Of a stretch of 64,000 nt of DNA, positions 32,154 through 42,327 are shown in pieces. The DNA lies in NCBI RefSeq assembly GCF_900199435.1, contig NZ_OAML01000003.1:637166-701165 (forward strand). Reading direction: 5' to 3'. Position numbers and translations under genes: made by a program. Each line of letters begins with the position of its first letter. Position 1 is the first letter of the stretch. A model generated the notes under the pieces. The model saw only the letters and a program-made list of their open reading frames with translations, was not told the origin of the DNA and searched no databases. The stretch is from Pygmaiobacter massiliensis. Lineage in GTDB: Bacteria > Bacillota > Clostridia > Oscillospirales > Ruminococcaceae.

Positions 32154-34504
32154 TCTGCTTCCTCCTCTTGCTCAAGCTCTACAACGTAAAGTTGAGAACC
32201 GAAATCTCCCCATAGTCGCAAATCCTTGTGGTATCCGGTGCCGATGAACTGGTCATTCAGTCCAACACCGCTTTGCAGCGCAGCACCGCTGGTACAAAGC
32301 GAGAACGGACCATCGGGCAGCGCGTGCACGCGATTTGCAGTGCGCAAAATAAAGCCGTCTGCCCGCAGTGTAAATGGCATAATGTGCTTCAGCAGTCCAC
32401 CAAACCGTGCGAGCGATACCTTTTGTGGCACGGCGGTTAGCCGGTAACATGCGTTGGCGTCTAAGCCTTTGACCCGCAGCACATCGTTGCTGTCGCCGGC
32501 TGTGGCAAGGGTTTGTACAAAGCTGAGTACCGCATGGGATTGGTCCGGCGCAACTGCAAGGAAAACATCTTTGTTTATCTCAGGCAGCTGGTAACGGTAG
32601 AACCGCCCAAACTGCAAGGTGTGCCGAACCTGCTTATAAAATGAAATCTGTTCTTTGATTTGCCGATGCTCGATCGGCGAAAGCTCCGCGAGGTCCAGCT
32701 CATACCCCAGTGCCCCGAATGCCGCAACATTAAACCGGGTAGAAAGCGGGGTAGAGCGCAGCGTCTGCTGATGAGGAGATTGTGAAACATGAGCCCCCAT
32801 GCAAACGGGGGGATAGAAATACGAAAAGCCCTTCTGTATTTTTAGCCGTTCTATGGGGTCTGTGTTGTCGGATGCCCATATTTGCTGCGAATAGCAAAGC
32901 ATACCCAAGTCAAACCGGTTGCCGCCGGAAGCGCAGCTTTCGAGCAGAATATGCGGCCGAGGCCGGAAAATGCGCTCCAGTACCTCGTAAAGACCTAAGA
33001 TGTACCGATGATAAAGCTCTCCGGCTGGGCAAACCGCAGAGTACATATCGCTCATGTGACGGTTCATATCCCATTTCACATAAGTAATGTTCGCGCGATC
33101 CAAAATACTGCTGACGTTTTCTACAATGTAATCTCGCACAGCAGGATTTGCAAGGTTCAGTAACAACTGATTGCGGCCCAATGCGGGGGTGCGCCTTGGC
33201 AGCTGCATTGCGTATTCCGGGTGGTTACGGTACAGCTCGCTGTCGGTGTTAATTGACTCTGGTTCAAACCACAACCCAAACTGCATCCCTAACGCATTAA
33301 TTCGTTGGGCTAGGCCCTCGATGCCATCTCTTAGCTTTTTTCGGTTGACCGTATAATCTCCGAGACCAGCGTGGTCGCTGTTGCGCGCCCCAAACCAGCC
33401 GTCATCCAGCACAAAAAGTTCTACGCCCAGCTTTTTTGCCCGCCGGGCCAGACGTAACAGCTTGCGGCGGGTGAAATCAAAAAAATGGGCTTCCCAGTTG
33501 TTCAAAAGCACAGGGCGGTCTTTTGCTTTCCAGTCTCCGCGCAGAATACGGTGGAGAATAAATTCGTGGAAATTATGGCTCATTCCATTAAAGCCATGGG
33601 ACGAAAAAGTAAGTACCGCTTCGGGTGTTTCAAATGTTTCGCCCTGGACCAGTTGCCAGCAAAAGCAAAGCGGGTTAATGCCGGAGACAATACGCACCAT
33701 GTTGCGGGGCGAGAGCTCGACCGCAGTGTAATGGTTGCCGCTGTAAATAAGGTTAAAGCCATATACGTTACCGCTGTCTTCACAGGCAGTGGGGGCGGCA
33801 AGCATCACGCCGGGGTTATGCCGGTTAGAGGAATTGCCGGTGGTACTTTCGTTCACAAAACAGCCGGGCATCAGCGCCCGATCGTGCCGGTGTGCTTCTT
33901 GAATCCAGTCCCCATCCAATGTAACCAGCCGGTAGCCGTCATTCGGCAAATCGAGCAGCTGGCTCATCATCCGCCGTATCCTGACTGGGCTTGCCTCTTG
34001 GCTATGTAATACGCTACTGCGAGTGATTACGTTTTCATGCGGGTATACGGTGTAGATAAGCTCCAGTTGCAGCGCGAATACCTTTTCTTTTAAAGTAAGC
34101 ACCAGCGTTTCAGCGTCTGCACTTTCTTCGGCGTAAGCACCCGGCAGCGTTGCTGCCCCACGGGCGCCGGGCTGCAGTTTGGCACATTGAAATACAAAGT
34201 CGCAGGTGTACGAGCCGTCCGGTAGCTCCAGTTCAATGGGCGAAACCCGAAAATCTCCCTTGCCGATGCCTGACCATTCCAGCGGCAGATTATCCAAACA
34301 ATAGGTCGGGTCATCTTCGGCATACAGCACTTCGGCACCATATGGCATCGTGCGCTTATACCGCAGTGCCGCTGCATCGGCCAGTGCTACCGGCGTACCA
34401 TAGTGCAGATGTTCAGGATGCCCATATTCATTGATAAGCAGCAGGTAAGCTGTTTCGTCGGTGCGCAGTAAAAACAATTTTTCTGCTTGTGTAATGTACT
34501 GCAA
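32150..34504 (-). CDS. Alpha-galactosidase, GH36
   Basis: The 784-residue enzyme matches GH36 over its full length. The nucleophile D479 lies in KWDMNRHMSD and the acid/base D546 in SDNTDPIERL; LFVLDDGWFG and CASGGNRFDLG are further signatures. There is no signal peptide, so it acts in the cytoplasm on imported raffinose-type sugars. The start codon is TTG at 34504, with a GGGGG-rich ribosome binding site, 4 bp after the GH13 stop. Confidence 0.93.
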   Translation of the reverse strand: MQYITQAEKLFLLRTDETAYLLLINEYGHPEHLHYGTPVALADAAALRYKRTMPYGAEVLYAEDDPTYCLDNLPLEWSGIGKGDFRVSPIELELPDGSYTCDFVFQCAKLQPGARGAATLPGAYAEESADAETLVLTLKEKVFALQLELIYTVYPHENVITRSSVLHSQEASPVRIRRMMSQLLDLPNDGYRLVTLDGDWIQEAHRHDRALMPGCFVNESTTGNSSNRHNPGVMLAAPTACEDSGNVYGFNLIYSGNHYTAVELSPRNMVRIVSGINPLCFCWQLVQGETFETPEAVLTFSSHGFNGMSHNFHEFILHRILRGDWKAKDRPVLLNNWEAHFFDFTRRKLLRLARRAKKLGVELFVLDDGWFGARNSDHAGLGDYTVNRKKLRDGIEGLAQRINALGMQFGLWFEPESINTDSELYRNHPEYAMQLPRRTPALGRNQLLLNLANPAVRDYIVENVSSILDRANITYVKWDMNRHMSDMYSAVCPAGELYHRYILGLYEVLERIFRPRPHILLESCASGGNRFDLGMLCYSQQIWASDNTDPIERLKIQKGFSYFYPPVCMGAHVSQSPHQQTLRSTPLSTRFNVAAFGALGYELDLAELSPIEHRQIKEQISFYKQVRHTLQFGRFYRYQLPEINKDVFLAVAPDQSHAVLSFVQTLATAGDSNDVLRVKGLDANACYRLTAVPQKVSLARFGGLLKHIMPFTLRADGFILRTANRVHALPDGPFSLCTSGAALQSGVGLNDQFIGTGYHKDLRLWGDFGSQLYVVELEQEEEAE

Positions 34505-34508
34505 ACAC

Positions 34509-36125
34509 TCACCCCCTCAGTATTGCAGCTTCGTACGGCGCAAGGGTGCCGTCCACTTCTGCTTTGTTATAGCTGGAGAATATCGCCTTGCCCTCAAAAG
34601 GCGAAGGTTTTGCTTCAGCGGTGAGGTTTATCACAACACGCAGTGTTTCGCCTTCAAAAGTGCGAGCGTAAGCATATACACCATTTTGTCGGTATAGCGG
34701 CGCAAAGCTGCCAGCCTGCAATACCGGGCTTTGGTTGCGGTAGGCAATAAGCGCCTGATAATACTGCAGCACCGAGCCTTCGTCGCGAAGCTGCTGCTCC
34801 ACATTAAACAGCGGATAGTTACCGTTGACCGAAAGCCAGGGCGTACCGGTAGAAAAACCGCCATTTACAGTATCATTCCACTGCATCGGGGTGCGTGCGT
34901 TGTCACGACTTTTTGTTTTTATCATCTTCCAGCGCAAAGACTGCGGTAGGTGCAGCCGACCGGTCAGATTCCAGATATTGATGGATTCCACGTCGCGTAC
35001 TTTCTCCATATCGGGATAGTCGAAGTTTGTCATGCCGATTTCCTGGCCCTCGAAAAGAAACGGAGTGCCGCGCAAGGTAAGCAACAACGTGGCAAGCGCT
35101 TTCGCACTTTGGTTGTGGAATGCACCGTCGTCCCCAAAGCGGGAAACACTGCGGGGCTGGTCATGGTTTTCAAAATAGACGGTGTTCCAGTCCAGCGAGG
35201 TCTGCCATTTGGTCAGCGTATCAAAAAAGCGATCTGGCGAAAATTTGCGCAAAAACCACTTTACAAAATGGCAGTCGGTTTCCATATGCTCAAAAGAGAA
35301 GACACAGTCCAATTCTGCCCGAGAAGGATTGACCAAATCGTCCGCCATTTGCGGCGTAACAAACACCGTTTCACCGACCGTGTAGCAGTCGTAAGGCTCA
35401 AATACCTCGCGGCGGAAACGATTAAGCAATTGATGCGTGCCGTTTGTGGAGATATAATGCTCACTTCCTGTAAGGGCAGGCTTCCAACGCCCGTTTTTTA
35501 ACGAATCTTTATAGAGGATGTTGATAACATCACAGCGGAATCCGGCTACTCCACGCGCAAGCCAAAAGCGCATCACATTTTCTACCGCTTCAATAACGGC
35601 ATCGTTGTGGTAATTGAGATCCGGCTGGCCCTTTGCAAAAAGGTGCAGGTAATATTCGCCGCGCAGTTCGTCGTACTCCCAGCAGTCTTCTCCAAAAAAG
35701 CTGCCCCAGTTAGAGGGCTTTTTGCCGGGCTCGCCCTTTTGCCAGATATAATAATCGGTGTAAGGGGCAATGCGTCGGCGGCTTTTTTGAAACCATTCGT
35801 GCTGGTTGGAGGTATGGTTGATGACAAGATCCATGATAATCTTGATATCCCGCTGGGCAGCTTCTGCAATCAGCTCATCCATATCGGCAAGGGTGCCGTA
35901 ATTCTCATGAATGTTGCAGTAGTCGCTGATGTCATAGCCATTATCTTCGTTGGGCGAGCAGTAAACAGGAGAAAGCCAAAGCGCGCCTACCCCTAAGCTT
36001 TTCAAGTAATCGAGTTTGGAAAGAATACCGCGCAGGTCACCGATGCCGTCTCCGTTGGAATCACAAAAGCTCATCGGATAAATTTGATAGATGACGCGCT
36101 GCTTCCACCACAGTGTTTCAGGCAT
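34509..36125 (-). CDS. Oligo-1,6-glucosidase/alpha-glucosidase, GH13
   Basis: The 538-residue enzyme has the GH13 regions DLVINHTSNQH, GFRCDVIN (nucleophile D199), VGETVF (acid/base E252) and FENHDQPR (D322), in the pattern of oligo-1,6-glucosidase and related exo-alpha-glucosidases. It is cytoplasmic. It overlaps the GH1 gene by 8 bp. With GH36 it would release glucose and galactose from oligosaccharides; a sucrose-directed activity is also possible. Confidence 0.93.
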   Translation of the reverse strand: MPETLWWKQRVIYQIYPMSFCDSNGDGIGDLRGILSKLDYLKSLGVGALWLSPVYCSPNEDNGYDISDYCNIHENYGTLADMDELIAEAAQRDIKIIMDLVINHTSNQHEWFQKSRRRIAPYTDYYIWQKGEPGKKPSNWGSFFGEDCWEYDELRGEYYLHLFAKGQPDLNYHNDAVIEAVENVMRFWLARGVAGFRCDVINILYKDSLKNGRWKPALTGSEHYISTNGTHQLLNRFRREVFEPYDCYTVGETVFVTPQMADDLVNPSRAELDCVFSFEHMETDCHFVKWFLRKFSPDRFFDTLTKWQTSLDWNTVYFENHDQPRSVSRFGDDGAFHNQSAKALATLLLTLRGTPFLFEGQEIGMTNFDYPDMEKVRDVESINIWNLTGRLHLPQSLRWKMIKTKSRDNARTPMQWNDTVNGGFSTGTPWLSVNGNYPLFNVEQQLRDEGSVLQYYQALIAYRNQSPVLQAGSFAPLYRQNGVYAYARTFEGETLRVVINLTAEAKPSPFEGKAIFSSYNKAEVDGTLAPYEAAILRG

Positions 36126-37380
36126 GCGGATACACCTCTTTTTCGGCTTCGACTGCCATTTCTTCGCTTACGCCGTGGTATGCTATCATTTGGCGATAAA
36201 ACTCGCCGCTCTGTTTGATGGTGCGCTCCATCGTTTTGGTGTTCAGCTCCACAAGGCCAAAACGTGCGGTAAAGCCCTCCAGCCATTCAAAGTTATCCAC
36301 AAAGCACCAGTGGTAATACCGGGTTACAGGCAGGCCGCTTTCGCAAAGGGCTCTGAGGTGGTCGTAGAGGTAGTGCCGGCGGAAGGTGTCGTGGTTGTCG
36401 GCAGTGCCGTTTTCGGTAATATAAATGGGCAGCTGCGGCAAAAGGGCGTGCAGTTTGGCACAGCATTCCGCAATGCCAGCCGGGTAAATCTCCCACCCGA
36501 GGTCGTTGACTGATGCTCCGGGAAAGGTGCCGTCTGCAAAGCCTTTGGAGGCTGTGCGTGCGTAATAATTAATGGCCAGAAAATCAGCATATTGGCCGGG
36601 GTCTTTTTCAGTGCCCAGCAAGTAGGTTTTACTGATATCAGTCTGGAACATTTTTTCAGAAATGCGACAGCACAAACGATGCCACGGGTTACCTGCATGG
36701 TAAGGGGCAAACGCGCGCATATGGTGTGCAAAACCGACTTTGGTATCGGTATAACCCATTGTTTCGCGCTGCTTATGTATCACCTCATAGGCGCGGCGGT
36801 GGCACTCGCCTAATGTTTTTATCACCTTTAGCGTCTTAGACATGCTGTTCTCTCCCGGAGGGAAGTCGCCGCCGAAATAGCCACTGACGGCATACACGTT
36901 GGGCTCGTTGATGGTGATGTATTCGCTGACAAGATCGCCCAGATTTTCTACTACCTTTTTGGTGAACCGCAGAAAAATTGGGACACAATCTGCACTTAAA
37001 AAGGCACCGCGTTGCTCAAACCAGATAGGGTTGGAAAAATGATGAATGGTAAGCAGCACGGCGATACCATGTGACTGCAATAGCTCGATTTCTTCTCTAA
37101 TTTTTAAAAACTCGCATTCTTGAAATTCGCCTTCACGCGGTTCAATACGCGCCCACTCAATCCCAAAGCGATAGTGCCGAATCCCCATCTCGGCCATTAA
37201 TTCGGTGTCCTCTCGCAGATATTTGCGATGCATTGTCGCAATATCAGGGTCAGAACCGTCTTTGATGTGCCCTTTTTGGTACCAATCGTACCAGTTGCTC
37301 TCTTTGCAGTCGCCGTCTACCTGAGTAGCGGCGGAAGCTGCACCGAGCGCGAAATTTTCAGGAAAACGAAATCCCTCCAT
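36118..37380 (-). CDS. GH1 beta-glycosidase
   Basis: This 420-residue protein has both GH1 catalytic glutamates: E159 in TINEPNVY and E323 in YITENGTAD. The common C-terminal region is present, but the enzyme is shorter than the usual 440-480 residues. The sugar C6 region gives no phosphate-binding pattern that I recognise, so it may act on unphosphorylated beta-glucosides. It is the first gene of the four-gene operon; GGAGG lies 7 bp upstream, next to a small GTTGG/CCAAC hairpin. Confidence 0.92.
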   Translation of the reverse strand: MEGFRFPENFALGAASAATQVDGDCKESNWYDWYQKGHIKDGSDPDIATMHRKYLREDTELMAEMGIRHYRFGIEWARIEPREGEFQECEFLKIREEIELLQSHGIAVLLTIHHFSNPIWFEQRGAFLSADCVPIFLRFTKKVVENLGDLVSEYITINEPNVYAVSGYFGGDFPPGENSMSKTLKVIKTLGECHRRAYEVIHKQRETMGYTDTKVGFAHHMRAFAPYHAGNPWHRLCCRISEKMFQTDISKTYLLGTEKDPGQYADFLAINYYARTASKGFADGTFPGASVNDLGWEIYPAGIAECCAKLHALLPQLPIYITENGTADNHDTFRRHYLYDHLRALCESGLPVTRYYHWCFVDNFEWLEGFTARFGLVELNTKTMERTIKQSGEFYRQMIAYHGVSEEMAVEAEKEVYPHA

Positions 37381-37791
37381 GTCAGCACCTCCGGTTGGCT
37401 AAAAACCAACAATTTTTTTGCTTTTTCATCACAAAAATGGCAAGCTGCAAAACGGCACCATACGAAAGCAAAGCCGCATTTATGTATGGGTTGCCTAAAA
37501 TAAAGGATAAATATATATTTTTTTTGTGATAAAAGTTTAGCTTTTAAGCAAATGATAGCATGTTGCAGGGGGATTATCAAGCCAACAAAAAGTCAAATTA
37601 AAGTATTTTTCAGCAAATGATTTGAAATGGTTGTTTGCCGCGTGAAAAATCTTAACAAAGCAATATGTTTTAAAAGGCAGACAACTTAGTGGTATTTAAA
37701 AAGCAGCTGCCATAGCGTTAAACCGATAGCCATTCATCGTGCTGCGGTAGCCCGGCTGTGAGCATATACAAAAAGGCGGCCATAGTAAAAT
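37381..37791. other. Upstream region of the glycosidase operon
   Basis: AT-rich region on the 5' side of the GH1 gene. It must hold the operon promoter, but several overlapping AT-rich boxes prevent a clear choice. No cre-type site with convincing symmetry and no gene were seen. Confidence 0.5.
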
Positions 37792-37838
37792 AAAGCAACC
37801 GCATTGGCGGGGTGATAACTGCCAATGCGGTTGCTTTT
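37792..37838. terminator. asnB terminator
   Basis: AAAGCAACCGCATTGGC (37792-37808) pairs with GCCAATGCGGTTGCTTT (37821-37837) around a 12-nt loop. It lies 12 bp past the asnB stop on the minus strand. Confidence 0.9.
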
Positions 37839-37849
37839 GGGTAATAAGG

Positions 37850-39700
37850 TTAACGCAGTTCCAGATGGTAGCGCTGCATCCAATCGTTGACCTGCAAAAT
37901 ATAGGCTAGCATCTGAGGCCCTGCCATCAATTGGCCAAACCAGGGCTTACCATAATCTTTCGGGCTTTGTAAAAACTGCTCTGTCTTGCCGCAGTCAAGC
38001 AATGCCATTACCGGTGCGTTGGGGTCTTGCAACATGGCAGTAACCCTTTGTACCAGCAATTTTTCATACTGTGGACTATAGGTTTTCGGGTAAGGGCTTT
38101 TTTTGCGGTGCATCAGCTCGGGTGGCAGCAGCCCGCCGCAAGCATCACGCAGCAGTGCTTTTTCTACACCGTTTTGGTATTTCATCTCCCAGGGTACATT
38201 ATAAAGATACTCTACAATGCGATGATCGGCAAACGGCACCCGCGCTTCCAATCCGCAAGCCATACTGGTGCGGTCCATACGGTCCAGCAGGGTTTGCATG
38301 AACCATCGAATGTTCAGATAGCTCACCTCGCGGCGGCGCTTTTGTTCGGCGTTTTCGCCATTCAGATGCGGCATCATAGCAAGTGATTCTTCGTATTTTG
38401 CGCGGGAATAACTGCCGAGATCCAACCGCTGAAGGGTTTCCATATTCAGCAGCGCGGTGCGCGCAGAAAGATCGCTCGACCAGGGAAAGCCGTCTGCGTA
38501 AAGCAGCTCGCTGCGGTAAAACCACGGATAGCCGCCAAAAATCTCGTCTGCACATTCGCCGGTAAGCGCGACTTTGTTGTGTTGCTTTACCAGCTTGCAG
38601 AAATACAGCAGCGAACCGTCAATATCGGTCATGCCGGGCAGATCTTTGGCCCGCACAGCATCATACAGTAAGTCGACCAGTTTGTATTCGTCGCACTCAA
38701 GATAAGTGTGGTTAAGGTCATATGCGGTAAGCATTTTGTCTACATAAGGGCGGTCGCGCTCCGGTTGGAAGGCGTTTGCGTGAAAGTTCTCATCGTTGCC
38801 AGCAAAGTCGAAAGAAAACGTGTTCAGCTTGCCCCCACTTTTTGCAAGCACTTGAGAAGCCACGGCGGTCACAATGCTGGAATCAATGCCGCCAGAGAGA
38901 AAGCTGCAAACCGGCACATCAGCCACCATCTGGCGCGTAATTGCGTCCCGCACAAGGTACGAAACTTTTTCCACCGTTTGCGCATAGCTGTCTTGATGCT
39001 CCTGTGCCTTTAGCTCCCAGTAAACGGATTCCGAAAATCCGTCTCGGCTAAAAATAGCACAGCTGGCGGGGTGCAGCTCGTGAATTCCTTTAAACACACC
39101 ACAGCCCGGGGTGCGCGCGGGACCAATACCGAAAACTTCGCGAAAGCTGTTTTCATCTGCTTCGGGGGTAACTGCAGGGTGGGCAAACAAAGCTTTCAGT
39201 TCGGAGCCGAAAATAAGGGTGCCATTTTGAATCGTGTAAAAAAAGGGTTTCACACCCAGCCGGTCACGATACAGCAGCAAGCACTGTTGCTGCCCATCCC
39301 AAATAGCAAAAGCAAAAATGCCGTTGAGCCTGGTGACAAAATCGGGGCCATATTCCATATAGGCATAAAGGATGACCTCGGTGTCGGTGGTGGTTTCAAA
39401 ACGGTATCCGGCACGTTCTAAATCGGGTTTCAGCTCATCGGTGTTATACACCTCGCCATTATAGACAATCGCATACACTGCATCGCCGGCATTGCGTACC
39501 ATAGGCTGTGCGCCCCCGGCAATATCACGAATAGAAAGCCGCGTATGGGCAAAACCCAGATGCGGCTGTAAGTATTCTCCGGTTTGGTCGCTGCCCCGGT
39601 GAGCGATGGCTTCCCGCATGGCAACCAAGGCATCGGTCCAGCGGGGACGTTCTTTGGTAAAATCCTGTTCAAAGTTACAAAATCCGGCAATTCCGCACAT
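37850..39700 (-). CDS. asnB: Asparagine synthase, glutamine-hydrolysing
   Basis: The 616-residue enzyme has an N-terminal class II glutaminase domain with nucleophile Cys2 (MCGIAGF), then the ATP-pyrophosphatase domain with SGGIDSS and the downstream TGECADEIFGGYPWFY. It makes asparagine from aspartate, glutamine and ATP. It matches AsnB in length and order. The gene is monocistronic, with terminators on both sides. Confidence 0.94.
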   Translation of the reverse strand: MCGIAGFCNFEQDFTKERPRWTDALVAMREAIAHRGSDQTGEYLQPHLGFAHTRLSIRDIAGGAQPMVRNAGDAVYAIVYNGEVYNTDELKPDLERAGYRFETTTDTEVILYAYMEYGPDFVTRLNGIFAFAIWDGQQQCLLLYRDRLGVKPFFYTIQNGTLIFGSELKALFAHPAVTPEADENSFREVFGIGPARTPGCGVFKGIHELHPASCAIFSRDGFSESVYWELKAQEHQDSYAQTVEKVSYLVRDAITRQMVADVPVCSFLSGGIDSSIVTAVASQVLAKSGGKLNTFSFDFAGNDENFHANAFQPERDRPYVDKMLTAYDLNHTYLECDEYKLVDLLYDAVRAKDLPGMTDIDGSLLYFCKLVKQHNKVALTGECADEIFGGYPWFYRSELLYADGFPWSSDLSARTALLNMETLQRLDLGSYSRAKYEESLAMMPHLNGENAEQKRRREVSYLNIRWFMQTLLDRMDRTSMACGLEARVPFADHRIVEYLYNVPWEMKYQNGVEKALLRDACGGLLPPELMHRKKSPYPKTYSPQYEKLLVQRVTAMLQDPNAPVMALLDCGKTEQFLQSPKDYGKPWFGQLMAGPQMLAYILQVNDWMQRYHLELR

Positions 39701-39724
39701 AGCTCCACCTCATCTGCAAAAATA

Positions 39725-39761
39725 AAAGGCGCACGCCCCAAAAGCTGGGGCGAACGCCTTT
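39725..39761 (-). terminator. Terminator of the DUF1576 gene
   Basis: AAAGGCG and CGCCCC arms pair with GGGGCG and CGCCTTT around AAAAGCT, with a symmetric 2-nt internal loop. On the minus strand it is followed by TTTTATTTTT. Confidence 0.85.
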
Positions 39762-39819
39762 GTTCACAGAATATCTTATGCGTTAAAACAGCAAAAGTTG
39801 CAAAAAGCAAATAAAAAGG

Positions 39820-41103
39820 TTACACCTCTTCTGCGTCGTGGTGCCATTTCGGAGAAAAACCCTGAATGAAACCAATCATAATAAGCGCGATGAGACCAGC
39901 GGAAAAACCGTTGTTGTACAGGTTGTAACCGCCGCAGGGCGCTGCCAGCACAAGCACGAGCGCGGTGTGCAGCATACCGGCAACGATGCCATAAACCCAG
40001 CCAAACTGCCCGGCAATAGGGGCAAGTGCGGTGCCGAACAGAGCGGCAAGCTGCATTGAAGGGTCGGCAGTACCGGAAGTAATGAAAAGTGACATCAAAA
40101 ACACGCCGGAAATGATAGGCACAACATTGCGCGGATGCAAACCGCAGGAAGCAAAGCCCACGCAGGTAAGAATGGCACCGATGACAGGGCCGTTCAGGTC
40201 GCCGCCGATGGCAACGATGTAAGCGATGCAGATAAGGCCGACGATGCCCATGTTTACAAAAGTAGCACCGATGCCGTCGGAGGTGATGAAGTCAGACGGG
40301 GCGCGGCCGGTACGGCGCATTAGCTTGATAAAGGGCTGAAACGACCAATCGGAATAACGAAGGCCGGTGACAATGAGCCCAAGGCAGATGGCGACCAGGA
40401 AAGAAAAGATAAACGGGTCGATGCCGGTCTGCCAGATGCTGACGGTGTCGATGGGGTTGCCGAGGGATTTCATAATGGAGGCAAAAACCAGCGCGATTAA
40501 CCCGCCAGCGAAGCCGTAGTTGAAAAGAGTATAGCCCATATGCGCAGAGAAAGAGTGCTCCGCCACGGGAATCATGATGTAGCTGATCAGCGCGCCGACG
40601 ATAACCGCAAGCAGAAAACGTGCCCAGTACGAGGGAATCTCGGGTCGGTTCATCATATCGCTGACGATGGGCGCAAGTGCTGAGGCGTAAAGTGCCGCAG
40701 CGGTGTAGTTGCCCATCGGCAGTTTGCGAATTTTACAGTAGATCCACACGCCCAGAAAAAACGGCAAAATATTAATTGGGTTTTTGCCGAAAAGCGCAAA
40801 GCCCGCCATCAAAAAGCAGCGAGAAATAGCGCCCCCCGTAAAGGGTGTTTTGCAGAACCAAAGCAGTGCAATAGAGATAAACATGACGATAGATGCATTT
40901 ACAAAAGCCGCACCGGGTGAACCGATGACGAAATAGTCGGTAACGAGAATATCCGGGGTATGTACATAAGTGTAAATGCCATGCAGAATATTGCGCGGGG
41001 TATCCAGCAGGAAACCCACAATTGCCAGCACAGCTGCGGTACCGTTGCAAATATGCCATACGGTTTTTCCAGCAGGGGGGAAGGAACTGTTGGTGTTTGC
41101 CAT
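39820..41103 (-). CDS. DUF1576 family membrane protein
   Basis: This 427-residue protein has about ten or more hydrophobic segments and repeated glycine- and proline-rich motifs (IGSPGAAFVNAS, GKNPINILPF, CGGYNLYNNGFSAG). The two halves look alike, which suggests an internal duplication as in many transporters. DUF1576 is widespread in Clostridia; the substrate is unknown. The gene stands alone, with its own terminator and AT-rich upstream region. Confidence 0.85.
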   Translation of the reverse strand: MANTNSSFPPAGKTVWHICNGTAAVLAIVGFLLDTPRNILHGIYTYVHTPDILVTDYFVIGSPGAAFVNASIVMFISIALLWFCKTPFTGGAISRCFLMAGFALFGKNPINILPFFLGVWIYCKIRKLPMGNYTAAALYASALAPIVSDMMNRPEIPSYWARFLLAVIVGALISYIMIPVAEHSFSAHMGYTLFNYGFAGGLIALVFASIMKSLGNPIDTVSIWQTGIDPFIFSFLVAICLGLIVTGLRYSDWSFQPFIKLMRRTGRAPSDFITSDGIGATFVNMGIVGLICIAYIVAIGGDLNGPVIGAILTCVGFASCGLHPRNVVPIISGVFLMSLFITSGTADPSMQLAALFGTALAPIAGQFGWVYGIVAGMLHTALVLVLAAPCGGYNLYNNGFSAGLIALIMIGFIQGFSPKWHHDAEEV

Positions 41104-41700
41104 AAAGCCTCCAAGTTGTTGTTGTTTCTGAAATTTTTAAGGTACAGCGAGAGAGGGGGAAAGCCTCGCCCGGAAAAATATTTAAGAATATTGTACCATA
41201 AAGTGATGCTGTGGAAAAGTGAAAAATTATGAATATTTATTATAAAACGTTTAAAAATAGAGAAAAAACCGCTAAAAATAAATGATTTTTGTTTTATTGC
41301 TGATTGGCTAAAGAAAAACTACAATGCCGCTAGAAACACAAAAAACAAATTAAAGCAATATATATAAAGTTTATGGCGGAGTGATTTTTAAATATGAATA
41401 AGCATTATCCGCAGCAGCATTAAGCCATAAAAGGCCCAATAGGCCATTGGTTGGGCTAAAACAGAGATATGCAAAAAACAAGATGTTCCGCTTTGCGCTT
41501 GCGCAGTTTAGATAAGAGCATGTCAAAATCAATCGAAGTGCGGACAAGACACGCCATAGCTGCAAAAGAAAGGCGAAAGATTTTCACAAGCTTTTCACAC
41601 CGCTGTCTAGCCCAGCCGGGCACGGGTATGCTATACTAAAACAAGTGCCGTAAACAGCGGTACGTATTTTGCAACTTTCCACAGAAAGGAACACAAAATT
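41104..41700. other. 600-bp divergent intergenic region
   Basis: It lies between DUF1576 (-) and the cyclophilin gene (+). The half next to DUF1576 is very AT-rich. A stem with GCCCAA/TTGGGC arms at about 41433-41457 is followed on the minus strand by TTTTAT, like a terminator, but no upstream minus-strand gene is supported beyond a 33-codon frame. An extended -10 (TGCTATACT, 41629-41637) probably serves the plus-strand gene. Confidence 0.5.
41629..41637 (+). promoter_or_regulatory. Extended -10 promoter of the cyclophilin gene
   Basis: TGCTATACT fits an extended -10 (TGn plus TATACT) about 65 bp before the start codon; no good -35 is present. Confidence 0.5.
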
Positions 41701-42327
41701 ATGAAAAAAGTATTTGCCCTTGCGCTTTGCGCGGTAGTGGCACTCTCTGCCTTTTCGGGCTGCGGCAAAAAAGCCGATTCCTCTACGGCATCTTCTGCAT
41801 CGGGTAGCGCTGCAACGGAAGAATTGCTGACCGGCCTGCACCATGCTGAAATTGAAGTAGAAAATTACGGCACCATTAAGCTGGAGCTTGATGCTGATAC
41901 TGCCCCCATCACGGTGACCAACTTTGTAAATCTTGCAAAAGGTGGCTTCTATGATGGTCTTACTTTCCACCGCGTCATCAGTGGGTTTATGGCACAGGGC
42001 GGCGACCCGAAGGGCAATGGCACCGGTGGCTCGGACAAAAACATCAAAGGCGAGTTTAGCCAGAACGGTGTTGAAAATAAAATTTCGCATCTGAGAGGCG
42101 TTATTTCGATGGCGCGTGCACAGACCCCGGACAGCGCTTCGAGCCAGTTCTTTATTGTACACGAAGACAGCACCTTCCTGGATGGTCAGTACGCTGCATT
42201 CGGTCATGTCACCGAGGGCATGGAAGTCATTGATCAAATCTGCAAAGATACCCCGGTACAGGACGGCAACGGCACAGTAGCCGCAGAAGACCAGCCTAAG
42301 ATTACCAGCATTAAGGTTATCGACTAA
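41701..42327 (+). CDS. Lipoprotein peptidyl-prolyl isomerase (cyclophilin type)
   Basis: The N-terminus is a lipoprotein signal with lipobox LSAFSGC, so Cys21 is the lipidated residue. After a Ser/Ala-rich linker comes a cyclophilin domain (about 50-208) with [15 protein letters not shown] and [10 protein letters not shown]. The protein would catalyse proline isomerisation at the outer membrane face during folding of secreted proteins. AAAGGAAC precedes the ATG. Its stop overlaps the start of the DUF1284 gene by one base. Confidence 0.93.
   Translation: MKKVFALALCAVVALSAFSGCGKKADSSTASSASGSAATEELLTGLHHAEIEVENYGTIKLELDADTAPITVTNFVNLAKGGFYDGLTFHRVISGFMAQGGDPKGNGTGGSDKNIKGEFSQNGVENKISHLRGVISMARAQTPDSASSQFFIVHEDSTFLDGQYAAFGHVTEGMEVIDQICKDTPVQDGNGTVAAEDQPKITSIKVID

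Noticed and set aside
41464-41565. 33-codon minus-strand frame before a terminator-like hairpin
   Set aside because: Too short and without a ribosome binding site; the hairpin alone does not prove a transcript.
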